64,000 nucleotides of DNA from the NCBI RefSeq assembly GCF_000276805.1, contig NZ_AKXQ01000007.1:124001-188000 (forward strand), written 5' to 3'. Positions 1 through 7,084 of this stretch are shown in pieces (positions within the stretch are counted from its first letter, which is position 1; each line of letters begins with the position of its first letter). The translations under genes and the position numbers were made by a program. Under the pieces are notes generated by a model. The model had not been told where the DNA came from. It did no database searches and worked only from the letters and a program-made list of their open reading frames with translations. Origin of the DNA: Moritella dasanensis ArB 0140 (lineage in GTDB: Bacteria > Pseudomonadota > Gammaproteobacteria > Enterobacterales > Moritellaceae).

Positions 1-369
1 CGCCGTGAGTGTGCGAAATGTCATGAACGTTTTACTACCTTTGAAACTGCCGAATTAGTTATGCCTCGTATCATTAAAACAGATGATAAGCGTGAACCTT
101 TTAACGAAGATAAATTGGTTAATGGCATTTATCGTGCGTTAGAAAAACGTCCTGTTGCCGCCGAGCAGATTGAACTTGGTATTAATCAGATCAAATCAAG
201 TTTAAGAGCCACGGGTGAACGTGAAGTCGAATCAAGTTTTCTGGGTGAACTGGTTATGGACGTATTAAAAAAACTCGATAAAGTCGCTTATGTGCGTTTT
301 GCTTCGGTTTATCGTTCTTTTGAAGATGTAAAAGAATTTAATGAAGAAATCGCCAAACTCGACAAATAA
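1..369 (+). CDS. nrdR: Transcriptional repressor NrdR (5' end outside window)
   Basis: NrdR is the zinc-ribbon and ATP-cone repressor of ribonucleotide reductase operons; it senses dATP/ATP. The reading frame is open from base 1, so the gene enters from outside the window; 122 residues are visible against about 150 in the family. The second Cys pair of the zinc ribbon (CAKC) is seen at once, followed by [10 protein letters not shown] and then the ATP-cone, which starts near [12 protein letters not shown] and ends in [16 protein letters not shown]. The ATG at 61 is internal, not the start. Its place just before ribD is the standard gammaproteobacterial order, and it is probably co-transcribed with the rib genes. 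Confidence 0.95.
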   Translation, partial: RRECAKCHERFTTFETAELVMPRIIKTDDKREPFNEDKLVNGIYRALEKRPVAAEQIELGINQIKSSLRATGEREVESSFLGELVMDVLKKLDKVAYVRFASVYRSFEDVKEFNEEIAKLDK

Positions 370-394
370 TCCGATATCTGAGTCCTCATTGACT

Positions 395-1729
395 ATGCCA
401 AAAAAATCACGCACCGAGTTAGATCAACTAGTGGCAACACTCACCTCAACAAGTCAGTTCACTGATACTGACGTTCAGTATATGCAACGTGCGATCGCAC
501 TTGCACAACAAGGCCGTTTTACCACGGCGCCTAATCCCAATGTTGGCTGTGTGCTTGTTAAAGCAGGACAAATCCTCGGTGAAGGTTTTCATTTACGAGC
601 CGGTGAGCCGCATGCCGAAGTGCATGCTTTAAACGCTGCTGCTAGTGCTGCAGATAGCGAGGTTCAGGGTGCGACTTGTTATGTGACTCTAGAGCCTTGT
701 AGTCATTATGGTCGTACGCCGCCATGCGCCGCCGCTTTGGTTAAGGCGCAGGTGAGTGAAGTTGTGATCGCCATGGTAGATCCGAACCCAAAAGTCGCAG
801 GTAATGGCATTGCTATTTTAATCGCTGCCGGCATTAAAGTGCGTATCGGTTTGTTATCAGATCAAGCCCATGCTCTCAATCCAGGCTTTATTTTGCGTAT
901 GCGTGAACAACGTCCTTTTGTACGTCTAAAAATGGCAGCAAGTCTTGATGGACGCACGGCATTAAAAAACGGTGAAAGCAAATGGATCACAGGTCCTGCT
1001 GCGCGCAGTGATGTGCAAGTTTACCGTGCTCAAGCCAATGCCATCTTATCAACGGCTAGTACAGTGATGATGGATGATGCATCACTTAATGTACGTTATA
1101 GCGAATTAGGGGCGAGTCAAGCAGACTATCCGTTAGAGAATCCCTTCGCTAAATCAAAGCAGCCCTTAACGCAATCAAACCAATCTCAAGTACGTCAGCC
1201 GATTCGAGTGGTACTGGATAACCATCGTCGACTCGATACGCATAGTGCATCATCCGCTAGCGCATTAAAGTTATTTGCTCAGCCCGGGAAGATACTGTTA
1301 ATTAACGGCACTGAAGATGGTGTTGATGCTATCGAAAATAATGTTGATGGCATCGCAAATAACGTTAATGGCGTAGCTCATGATCCAGCGTCAGCAACGA
1401 TAATGATGGATGAATCAGTCTCGCGAATTGAAATTGGCCGAGATAGTCACCATAACATAGATCTAAACCAGTTAATGAAGACGCTAGCTCAGCAGGATAT
1501 TAATGACCTGTGGGTAGAAGCAGGCGCAACGCTAGCAGGTGCGTTACTTGAAAATAAGCTGGTGGATGAGATAATTATTTATCTGGCGCCTAAGCTCATG
1601 GGTGATAGTGCCAGAGGACTAGCAGTATTAAGCGAGCTAACTGACATGGCGCAAGTGCCACAATTTAGCTTTACCGATATCACGCAGGTCGGTGACGATC
1701 TTCGTATCACAGCAAAACCGGAATACTAA
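395..1729 (+). CDS. ribD: Bifunctional pyrimidine deaminase / reductase RibD
   Basis: RibD carries out steps 2 and 3 of riboflavin synthesis: deamination of the pyrimidine product of GTP cyclohydrolase II, then NADPH-dependent reduction of its ribosyl chain. The N-terminal deaminase domain shows the zinc site: H73 and E75 in HAEVHAL, and C102 and C111 in PCSHYGRTPPC. The reductase domain begins near FVRLKMAASLDGRTA. I prefer the ATG at 395; a start at 341 would overlap nrdR, and one at 482 would still keep the deaminase fold. No start has a clear Shine-Dalgarno. At 444 residues it is longer than E. coli RibD (367), because of an extra segment in the reductase domain that includes a tandem heptapeptide at residues 310-330. 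The stop overlaps the ribE start (TAATG). Confidence 0.93.
   Translation: MPKKSRTELDQLVATLTSTSQFTDTDVQYMQRAIALAQQGRFTTAPNPNVGCVLVKAGQILGEGFHLRAGEPHAEVHALNAAASAADSEVQGATCYVTLEPCSHYGRTPPCAAALVKAQVSEVVIAMVDPNPKVAGNGIAILIAAGIKVRIGLLSDQAHALNPGFILRMREQRPFVRLKMAASLDGRTALKNGESKWITGPAARSDVQVYRAQANAILSTASTVMMDDASLNVRYSELGASQADYPLENPFAKSKQPLTQSNQSQVRQPIRVVLDNHRRLDTHSASSASALKLFAQPGKILLINGTEDGVDAIENNVDGIANNVNGVAHDPASATIMMDESVSRIEIGRDSHHNIDLNQLMKTLAQQDINDLWVEAGATLAGALLENKLVDEIIIYLAPKLMGDSARGLAVLSELTDMAQVPQFSFTDITQVGDDLRITAKPEY
1322..1384 (+). repeat. Three imperfect 21-bp tandem repeats inside ribD
   Basis: Units at 1322-1342, 1343-1363 and 1364-1384 read in frame as VDAIENN, VDGIANN and VNGVAHD. The period is a multiple of three, so the ribD frame is kept. 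The repeat lies in a poorly conserved insert of the reductase domain, so it is probably a surface loop grown by slippage. Confidence 0.8.
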
Positions 1730-2394
1730 TGTTTACAGGAATTATTGAAACCGTGGGTACGCTCACCGGTTTAACCCCAAAAGGGGCTGATGTGAGTATC
1801 ACTGTCGACAGTGGTAAACTTGATTTAAGCGATGTAAAACTCGGTGATAGTATCGCGACTAATGGGGTATGCCTGACGGTTGTTGAATTACTAAGCAATG
1901 GTTACCGCGCAGATGTGTCATTAGAGACGATTAAGCGCTCTGGTTTTGCGCATTACAAAATTGGTGATAAGGTAAACTTAGAAAAAGCGTTAACCTTAAG
2001 CACACGGCTTGGTGGTCACTTAGTCAGTGGTCATGTCGATGGCGTTGCCGAGATTATTAAGATAGCTAAACTTGGTCGTGCGACTGAGTATTGGTTACAA
2101 GCACCGAATGAATTAGCCCGTTATATTGCCGAAAAAGGTTCAATTACCATTGATGGTATTAGTTTAACTATTAATGAGATTGACGGCGCTAAATTCAAAT
2201 TAACGATCGTACCGCATACCGCGTTAGAAACAACGATAGAAAGTTATGTCGTCGGTCGTAAAGTTAATTTAGAAGTAGATGTTATTGCCCGTTATTTAGA
2301 ACGGATCATGCTAGGTGATAAAGCGGCTGAATCAAGCACGCCTGAACAAGGTATTACCATGGATTTTCTTGCGAGTAACGGATTTTTAAAGTAA
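1729..2394 (+). CDS. ribE: Riboflavin synthase, alpha subunit
   Basis: It dismutates two molecules of 6,7-dimethyl-8-ribityllumazine to riboflavin and the pyrimidine precursor, the last step of the pathway; it is called ribC in E. coli. At 221 residues it has the usual two lumazine-binding repeats. The first opens with the family N-terminus MFTGIIETVG, and the second with GGHLVSGHVDGVAEI near residue 97. The second repeat also carries the SLTINEI stretch. The ATG shares a base with the ribD stop, which implies translational coupling. The reading frame is intact and ordinary. Confidence 0.96.
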   Translation: MFTGIIETVGTLTGLTPKGADVSITVDSGKLDLSDVKLGDSIATNGVCLTVVELLSNGYRADVSLETIKRSGFAHYKIGDKVNLEKALTLSTRLGGHLVSGHVDGVAEIIKIAKLGRATEYWLQAPNELARYIAEKGSITIDGISLTINEIDGAKFKLTIVPHTALETTIESYVVGRKVNLEVDVIARYLERIMLGDKAAESSTPEQGITMDFLASNGFLK

Positions 2395-2442
2395 AACATC
2401 TATTCACGTTCAGTTTTTAATTGTTATTAAGGGGCTATGAAC

Positions 2443-3552
2443 ATGGCACTAAGTCGTATTGAAGATATTATTGAAGACATCCGCCTAGGTAAAATGGTTA
2501 TCTTGATGGATGATGAAGATCGCGAGAACGAAGGTGATCTGATCATGGCTGCTGACAAAGTAACGCCAGAAGCGATTAACTTTATGGCGACCCACGGTCG
2601 CGGTTTAATTTGTCTAACGTTAACCAAAGCGCGCGTAGCAAAACTGCAACTGCCTTTGATGGTTCAAGACAATACGGCGCAATTCTCAACTAACTTCACT
2701 GTTTCTATTGAAGCGGCTGAAGGCGTGACGACCGGTATTTCGGCAACAGATCGCGCGGTGACGGTATTATCAGCGGTTGCTGGCGATGCTAAACCGGCAG
2801 ATATTGTGATGCCTGGCCACATTTTCCCACTTGCAGCGCAAGACGGCGGTGTATTAACACGCGCAGGTCATACTGAAGCGGGTTGTGATCTTGCACGTCT
2901 AGCGGGCTGTGAACCAGCGGGTGTGATTGTTGAAATCTTAAAAGATGACGGTGAAATGGCGCGTCGTCCTGATCTTGAAATCTTTGCTGAAAAGCACGGT
3001 CTTAAATTAGGCACAGTGGCTGATTTAATTGAATACCGTAACAGTAATGAAACCACAATTGAGCGCGTTGCTGAATGTAAATTACCGACAGAACACGGTG
3101 ATTTTGATTTAGTAACTTACCGCGATACCATTGATAACCAAGTACACTATGCATTACGTAAAGGTGATGTTGTTGCCGAGCAGCCAACATTAGTGCGTGT
3201 GCATGTACAAAATACCATGACAGATATTCTGCATACAGACCGTGCAAGTAAGATCTCATGGTCACTGGATGATGCCATGGCGCGTATCGGCACTGATGGT
3301 GGCGTAATGGTTATTTTGGGCAATGAAGAAGACTCTAACGATATCATTGAAAAAGTAAAACAGTTTGCGCAAGAAGATAAAGGCGAAGCACAGCCAAAAG
3401 CAAAATGGCAGGGCACATCGCGCCGCGTTGGTGTTGGTTCGCAAATTTTAGCGGATATGGGCGTGTCTAAAATGAAGCTATTAAGCTCAGACAAACGTTA
3501 CCATTCACTGTCTGGCTTTGGCTTAGAAGTGGTCGAATACATCTCTAAATAA
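2443..3552 (+). CDS. ribBA: DHBP synthase fused to a degenerate GTP cyclohydrolase II domain (RibBA, RibBX type)
   Basis: The N-terminal domain (about residues 1-200) makes 3,4-dihydroxy-2-butanone 4-phosphate from ribulose 5-phosphate for RibH. The acidic metal and substrate loop [10 protein letters not shown] is at residues 23-32 and [13 protein letters not shown] is present. The C-terminal domain (about 205-369) aligns with GTP cyclohydrolase II but lacks its zinc cysteines: where RibA has the C-x10-C-x-C cluster this protein reads [18 protein letters not shown], and the HRQEGR motif is absent. Cyclohydrolase activity is therefore unlikely, and a separate ribA should exist elsewhere. This resembles the RibBX class known in proteobacteria. 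Start 2443 is chosen over 2437 because AAGGGG (2429-2434) is 8 nt from it and only 2 nt from 2437. Confidence 0.92.
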   Translation: MALSRIEDIIEDIRLGKMVILMDDEDRENEGDLIMAADKVTPEAINFMATHGRGLICLTLTKARVAKLQLPLMVQDNTAQFSTNFTVSIEAAEGVTTGISATDRAVTVLSAVAGDAKPADIVMPGHIFPLAAQDGGVLTRAGHTEAGCDLARLAGCEPAGVIVEILKDDGEMARRPDLEIFAEKHGLKLGTVADLIEYRNSNETTIERVAECKLPTEHGDFDLVTYRDTIDNQVHYALRKGDVVAEQPTLVRVHVQNTMTDILHTDRASKISWSLDDAMARIGTDGGVMVILGNEEDSNDIIEKVKQFAQEDKGEAQPKAKWQGTSRRVGVGSQILADMGVSKMKLLSSDKRYHSLSGFGLEVVEYISK

Positions 3553-3580
3553 GTTTTCGCACTATCTCTAAATAAGTTTT
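3541..3580 (+). repeat. Tandem duplication of the ribBA 3' end
   Basis: The 17-bp string from 3541 to 3557, which encodes the last residues ISK and the stop codon, recurs exactly at 3564-3580 with a 23-bp period. A further partial echo (GAATAAGTTT) follows near 3595. The second copy lies after the stop, so the protein is unaffected. Slippage or a small tandem duplication is the likely origin. Confidence 0.85.
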
Positions 3581-3602
3581 AGCGATAGTCGTAGAATAAG
3601 TT

Positions 3603-3647
3603 TGCTTGCTGACGAAAGCTTGGTACAATCCGAGCCCTTTCGTCAGC
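3603..3647 (+). promoter_or_regulatory. Perfect 11-bp inverted repeat overlapping a possible ribH promoter
   Basis: GCTGACGAAAG at 3608-3618 is matched exactly by CTTTCGTCAGC at 3637-3647, with an 18-nt loop. The loop holds TACAAT (3624-3629), a fair -10, with a weak TTGCTT (3603-3608) 15 nt upstream as a possible -35. There is no T-run, so this is not an ordinary terminator. It could be an operator, or a hairpin in the ribBA-ribH transcript. It is not an FMN riboswitch, because the conserved RFN motifs are missing. Confidence 0.45.
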
Positions 3648-3707
3648 CGATTCACAATAATTTAAATTGGCCGTAAAATTACGCGCCGTGATATAGGATT
3701 TGTACAC

Positions 3708-4193
3708 ATGAAAATTATCGAAGGGAATGTTCCTGCTCCAGAAGCAAAAATTGCAATTGTTATTTCTCGTTTTAACAGCTTCATTAATGAAAGCTTGTTA
3801 GCCGGTGCTATCGATTCACTAAAACGTTTTGGTCAAGTTAGCGATGACAACATCACTGTTGTTCGCGTACCTGGCGCTGTTGAATTACCGCTTATCGCTA
3901 AGCGTGTTGCTGCAACAAAACAGTTTGATGCGATTATTGCTTTAGGTACGGTAATTCGTGGTGGTACACCACATTTTGAATTCGTAGCTGGCGAATGTAA
4001 TAAAGGTCTTGCTCAAGTTTCAATGGACTACGATGTACCTGTTGCATTTGGTGTTCTAACGACTGACACTATTGAGCAAGCAATTGAGCGTGCTGGTACC
4101 AAGGCTGGTAATAAAGGGTCGGAGGCTGCTCTAAGTGCACTTGAAATGGTGAATGTTTTGCATCAATTAGATGTATCATTGGAGAAAAAATGA
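3708..4193 (+). CDS. ribH: 6,7-dimethyl-8-ribityllumazine synthase
   Basis: It condenses the RibD-derived pyrimidine with the RibBA butanone phosphate to give lumazine, the substrate of riboflavin synthase, and usually assembles as a 60-mer or pentamer. At 161 residues it shows the family motifs: [11 protein letters not shown] for ribityl-chain binding, [24 protein letters not shown] with the catalytic His, and [20 protein letters not shown] for phosphate binding. The ATG follows AGGAT at a normal distance. Its TGA overlaps the nusB start by 4 bp (ATGA), the same arrangement as ribH-nusB in E. coli. Confidence 0.97.
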   Translation: MKIIEGNVPAPEAKIAIVISRFNSFINESLLAGAIDSLKRFGQVSDDNITVVRVPGAVELPLIAKRVAATKQFDAIIALGTVIRGGTPHFEFVAGECNKGLAQVSMDYDVPVAFGVLTTDTIEQAIERAGTKAGNKGSEAALSALEMVNVLHQLDVSLEKK

Positions 4194-4612
4194 AACCTTC
4201 GGAACGTAGTAAGGCACGTCAGTTTGCCACACAAGCAATTTATCAATGGCAAATGACAAAAGAAACTGTTGCAAATATCGAACACCAATTTGTAACAGAA
4301 CAAGATTTTAGCGACACAGATGCAACTTACTTTCGTGAGTTAGTATTAGGTGTAAGCTTAAATTCTGTAGAACTTGATGAGTTAATGTCACCATTCCTAT
4401 CTCGTCCAATCGGCGATTTAGACTTGGTTGAGAAAGCGATTTTACGTCTTTCTACTTTTGAGCTAACTAAGCGTCAAGATGTACCTTATAAAGTTGTGAT
4501 CAATGAATCTATCGAATTAGCGAAAGATTTTGGCGCTGAAGACAGCCATAAATTCGTTAACGGCGTATTAGATAAAATTGTAAGTAAATTGCAATTACGT
4601 TTGAAAAAATAA
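4190..4612 (+). CDS. nusB: Transcription antitermination factor NusB
   Basis: NusB pairs with NusE (ribosomal S10) on boxA RNA and supports antitermination in rRNA operons. At 140 residues it matches the family, which is all-helical. It starts [20 protein letters not shown], with the Arg-rich N-terminus that binds boxA, and ends [14 protein letters not shown], the conserved C-terminal helix. It is translationally coupled to ribH by a 4-bp overlap and followed by a strong intrinsic terminator, so it ends the rib operon. Confidence 0.97.
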   Translation: MKPSERSKARQFATQAIYQWQMTKETVANIEHQFVTEQDFSDTDATYFRELVLGVSLNSVELDELMSPFLSRPIGDLDLVEKAILRLSTFELTKRQDVPYKVVINESIELAKDFGAEDSHKFVNGVLDKIVSKLQLRLKK

Positions 4613-4640
4613 TTTAATTATTTTCTTCAATGCAAAAAAA

Positions 4641-4666
4641 GCTAGCACTGGTTGCTGGCTTTTTTT
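4641..4666 (+). terminator. Intrinsic terminator after nusB
   Basis: A 7-bp stem with one G-U pair (GCTAGCA at 4641-4647, TGCTGGC at 4653-4659) has a 5-nt loop and is followed by seven T at 4660-4666. An A-run precedes it. Confidence 0.9.
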
Positions 4667-4825
4667 ATGCCTAAAATTAAGCGCTCTAAATGATATTGCT
4701 CCTGCAAACCGCTCAAGACATCCCTGTGCGCTTAGACAAGGCCATCCATGGTCATGTATGTTTGCGATAGCAATAACATTTCTCTGCACAGTTATTTATA
4801 GATAGTAGTTTATAGGCATTGGCAT
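4667..4825 (+). repeat. MITE-like intergenic repeat, copy A
   Basis: This non-coding element lies between the nusB terminator and thiL. Its 111-bp core (4690-4800) matches the reverse complement of 12936-13046 at 104 of 111 positions by my count. The right end (ATTGGCAT, 4818-4825) resembles the terminal inverted repeat of the other copy; the left end is eroded by a small deletion. Copy A also carries about 14 extra bases near the right end, which look like a local duplication of TTTATAG. It has no coding capacity, so any movement would have needed a transposase supplied from elsewhere. Confidence 0.75.
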
Positions 4826-4882
4826 AAACAACAGTATAATAGTGTTATTAATTTAACACCGATAATGGAAAGTAAGATAACT

Positions 4883-5932
4883 ATGGCAACAGGTGAATTT
4901 GATTTAATTGGGCAATATTTCACGCATAAATTGGTGTCACGAGATGACGTTATTGCAGGCATTGGTGATGACTGTGCCATTTTGTCTGTGCCTGCAGGTA
5001 AGCAATTAGTTGTGACGACAGATACCATGGTTATTGGCGTGCATTTTCTTGCTGATGCAGATCCGGTTGATGTCGCCCATAAGTTAGTGGCTGTAAACAT
5101 CAGTGATATTGCCGCAATGGGCGGGCAACCTGCTTGGGCTTCATTAGCGTTAACCTTACCAAACTATGATAGCGGCTGGCTAAGTGCATTCAGTGATAGC
5201 TTGCATCAGCAATTACATCGCTATGGTGTCAGTCTTATTGGCGGTGATACCACTAAAGGTCAGATGACATTAACGCTGACCTTACAAGGTTTTGTTGAAC
5301 AGGGTAAAGCGTTGCGTAGATGCGGTGCACAAGCCGGTGATTTAATTTATTGCAGTGGCACGATTGGTGATGCCGCCGCGGGATTAAAACTATTAATCGA
5401 TGCGGATAAAAAGACCACTGAAAAGCTTACTGAAAACATTGATGAAGAATCTCTAGCGGATGCTGACAAAGATTTTCTAATCGCTCGCCATCAACGCCCG
5501 ACTGCACGTATAGCAACAGGGCAAGCGCTGATTGGTATTGCCAGCAGCTGTATCGATCTCTCTGACGGCTTAGCATCAGATTTAAAGCATATACTTAACG
5601 TTTCTAGTCGCGTGAGTGGTGTTGCACTGTCCGCCAATATTGAGCTCTCTGCGCTGCCGATATCAACAGCTTTGCAATCTTATGTCAGTAAAGCATTATG
5701 GCCGCAGTATGCCCTTGCTGGTGGCGATGATTATGAATTACTCTTCACCGTATCAGCTGAGAATCAAGCACAGCTGGAAACCATAATGGCTGAACAAGGT
5801 TTACCTTATAGCCATATTGGTGAGATAGTTAATGTCGAACAAACTGAGAAAACAGAAACTCAACAAATTCACTATTTTAACGATAAACAATTAACGTCAT
5901 TAGCTTTGCAAGGATGGGATCATTTCCAATGA
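4883..5932 (+). CDS. thiL: Thiamine-monophosphate kinase
   Basis: ThiL phosphorylates thiamine monophosphate to thiamine pyrophosphate, the last step of cofactor synthesis, in the cytosol. It belongs to the AIR-synthase-like (PurM) fold. Visible motifs are GIGDDCAIL and TTDTMVIGVHF for metal and ATP binding, VNISDIAAMGG, GGDTTKG, and the C-terminal LAGGDDYELLFTV. I chose ATG 4883 (MATGEFDLIGQYF) over ATG 4865 because family members begin at this point. The resulting 349 residues fit the family (E. coli 325). The gene overlaps pgpA by 4 bp. A TATAAT at 4835-4840, just beyond the repeat element, is a candidate -10. Confidence 0.95.
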   Translation: MATGEFDLIGQYFTHKLVSRDDVIAGIGDDCAILSVPAGKQLVVTTDTMVIGVHFLADADPVDVAHKLVAVNISDIAAMGGQPAWASLALTLPNYDSGWLSAFSDSLHQQLHRYGVSLIGGDTTKGQMTLTLTLQGFVEQGKALRRCGAQAGDLIYCSGTIGDAAAGLKLLIDADKKTTEKLTENIDEESLADADKDFLIARHQRPTARIATGQALIGIASSCIDLSDGLASDLKHILNVSSRVSGVALSANIELSALPISTALQSYVSKALWPQYALAGGDDYELLFTVSAENQAQLETIMAEQGLPYSHIGEIVNVEQTEKTETQQIHYFNDKQLTSLALQGWDHFQ

Positions 5933-6432
5933 ATAAAGATTTTTTATCGCCAGCACTACAAAAATTAAATTACGCCAATCCAATGCATCTGGCTGCGGTT
6001 GGTTTTGGCAGTGGTTTGTTTCCTAAAGCGCCTGGCACCATGGGCACGATTGCAGCTATTCCCTTGTATCTGTTAATGACCAGTGTACTCGAGCTCGGCT
6101 TATGGCAATACATCGCCATTGTTGCGTTCGCATCGGTTATTGGTGTGTATATTTGCGCCAGTGCGAGTAAGGCCATGGGCGTACACGATCACGGCGCTAT
6201 CGTCTGGGATGAATTTGCCGGTTACGGTATTACCATGATTGCCGCACCACAAGGCTGGATGTGGGTGCTGCTTGGTTTTGCACTGTTTCGCTTTTTTGAT
6301 ATTGTGAAACCGGGTCCGATTGGTTGGTTAGATAGAAATACTCACGGCGGTTTTGGCATTATGATTGATGATGTACTGGCGGGGGGATTCGCTTTAGTTG
6401 GTGTTCAGCTTGTTGCATATATAGTGTTGTAA
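5929..6432 (+). CDS. pgpA: Phosphatidylglycerophosphatase A
   Basis: It dephosphorylates phosphatidylglycerophosphate to phosphatidylglycerol in the inner membrane. At 167 residues it has the family signature GFGSGLFPKAPGTMGT near the N-terminus, the acidic catalytic block HDHGAIVWDEFAG, FFDIVKPGPIGWLDR and GGFGIMIDDVLAG, with three or four hydrophobic segments between. Start 5929 makes the typical ATGA overlap with thiL. A start at 5914 would push the overlap deeper without a better ribosome site. thiL-pgpA is a conserved pair. Confidence 0.96.
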   Translation: MNKDFLSPALQKLNYANPMHLAAVGFGSGLFPKAPGTMGTIAAIPLYLLMTSVLELGLWQYIAIVAFASVIGVYICASASKAMGVHDHGAIVWDEFAGYGITMIAAPQGWMWVLLGFALFRFFDIVKPGPIGWLDRNTHGGFGIMIDDVLAGGFALVGVQLVAYIVL

Positions 6433-7084
6433 AACTAAAATTTCCTGGTGTTAAACACTGGATTAGTTAAACACTAGTTGCCGTTTAATCTATTTAAATA
6501 GGTCGAGCGGCATGTAAAACACTGATTGGATAATCTTTATTAAAACAGTGCTTATTTTTATAAAATATCAATTAACCCCCCCCCTAAATGCTATAACCAT
6601 TTATTTGACTGTGTTATTAGTCTAAATCGATAAATTACACTGGTTTAATTTTCGTCAATAGTCAGTGATATTATCAATTTTACAAAATTCGTGAGTTTAA
6701 TCACATTTAGTCATCTATTCTGATTCCATCCTCCTGGTTTTTATCGTTATTCCTTTTTGTTATCTATTAGTCCTTTGAATTATATGAGTTATTCGTAATG
6801 TTAGCCGAGCTAAACTATATTTTATCTTTGCAGCATAACTTTAATCTATTGTCATATCTGTTATTTTTAATTTCTCAGGCAGCTGATCTGACTATTTTAG
6901 GGAGCAATTGCGTGGTGTTGTTATTAGTTATTACTTTGTCAGAGGTTTACATCACTGTGCTAAAAACGTAATTTCTGTATGAAAACTACAATTCGCGGAC
7001 AATGTATCTGCAAAAATGGCGTTAACTCAAATCTAGTCTAGTATCTGCTGTTAACGTTATCAACATCGCATAATGGAGTAAGGC
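6433..7084. other. Long intergenic region upstream of dppA
   Basis: These 652 AT-rich bases lie between pgpA and dppA. I see a run of nine C at 6576-6584, a CRP-like site at 6687-6708 and a 57-codon ORF at 6798-6971 (plus strand, hydrophobic, weak TGAG site) that I do not trust as a gene. Short inverted arms (CACTG with CAGTG, GTGTT with AACAC) occur near 6445-6550, but no convincing terminator for pgpA. The dppA ribosome site GGAGTAAGG closes the region. Confidence 0.7.
6687..6708 (+). promoter_or_regulatory. Possible CRP-cAMP binding site
   Basis: The core is CGTGA (6690-6694), a 6-nt spacer and TCACA (6701-6705), flanked by A/T tracts. This is one mismatch from the TGTGA-N6-TCACA consensus. 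It lies about 380 bp before dppA, which is far, so the target gene is uncertain. Confidence 0.4.

Noticed and set aside
2868-3494. Several antisense ORFs of 60-115 codons opposite ribBA
   Set aside because: They are frame shadows of a strongly conserved gene, lack ribosome sites and have composition set by the sense codons. The same holds for antisense frames over rbsK, infB, nusA and others.
3553-3707. FMN riboswitch ahead of ribH
   Set aside because: The conserved RFN-element motifs are not present; only a simple inverted repeat is seen.
4865-4882. Upstream ATG of thiL
   Set aside because: It adds six residues before the conserved MATGEF start and has no better ribosome site.
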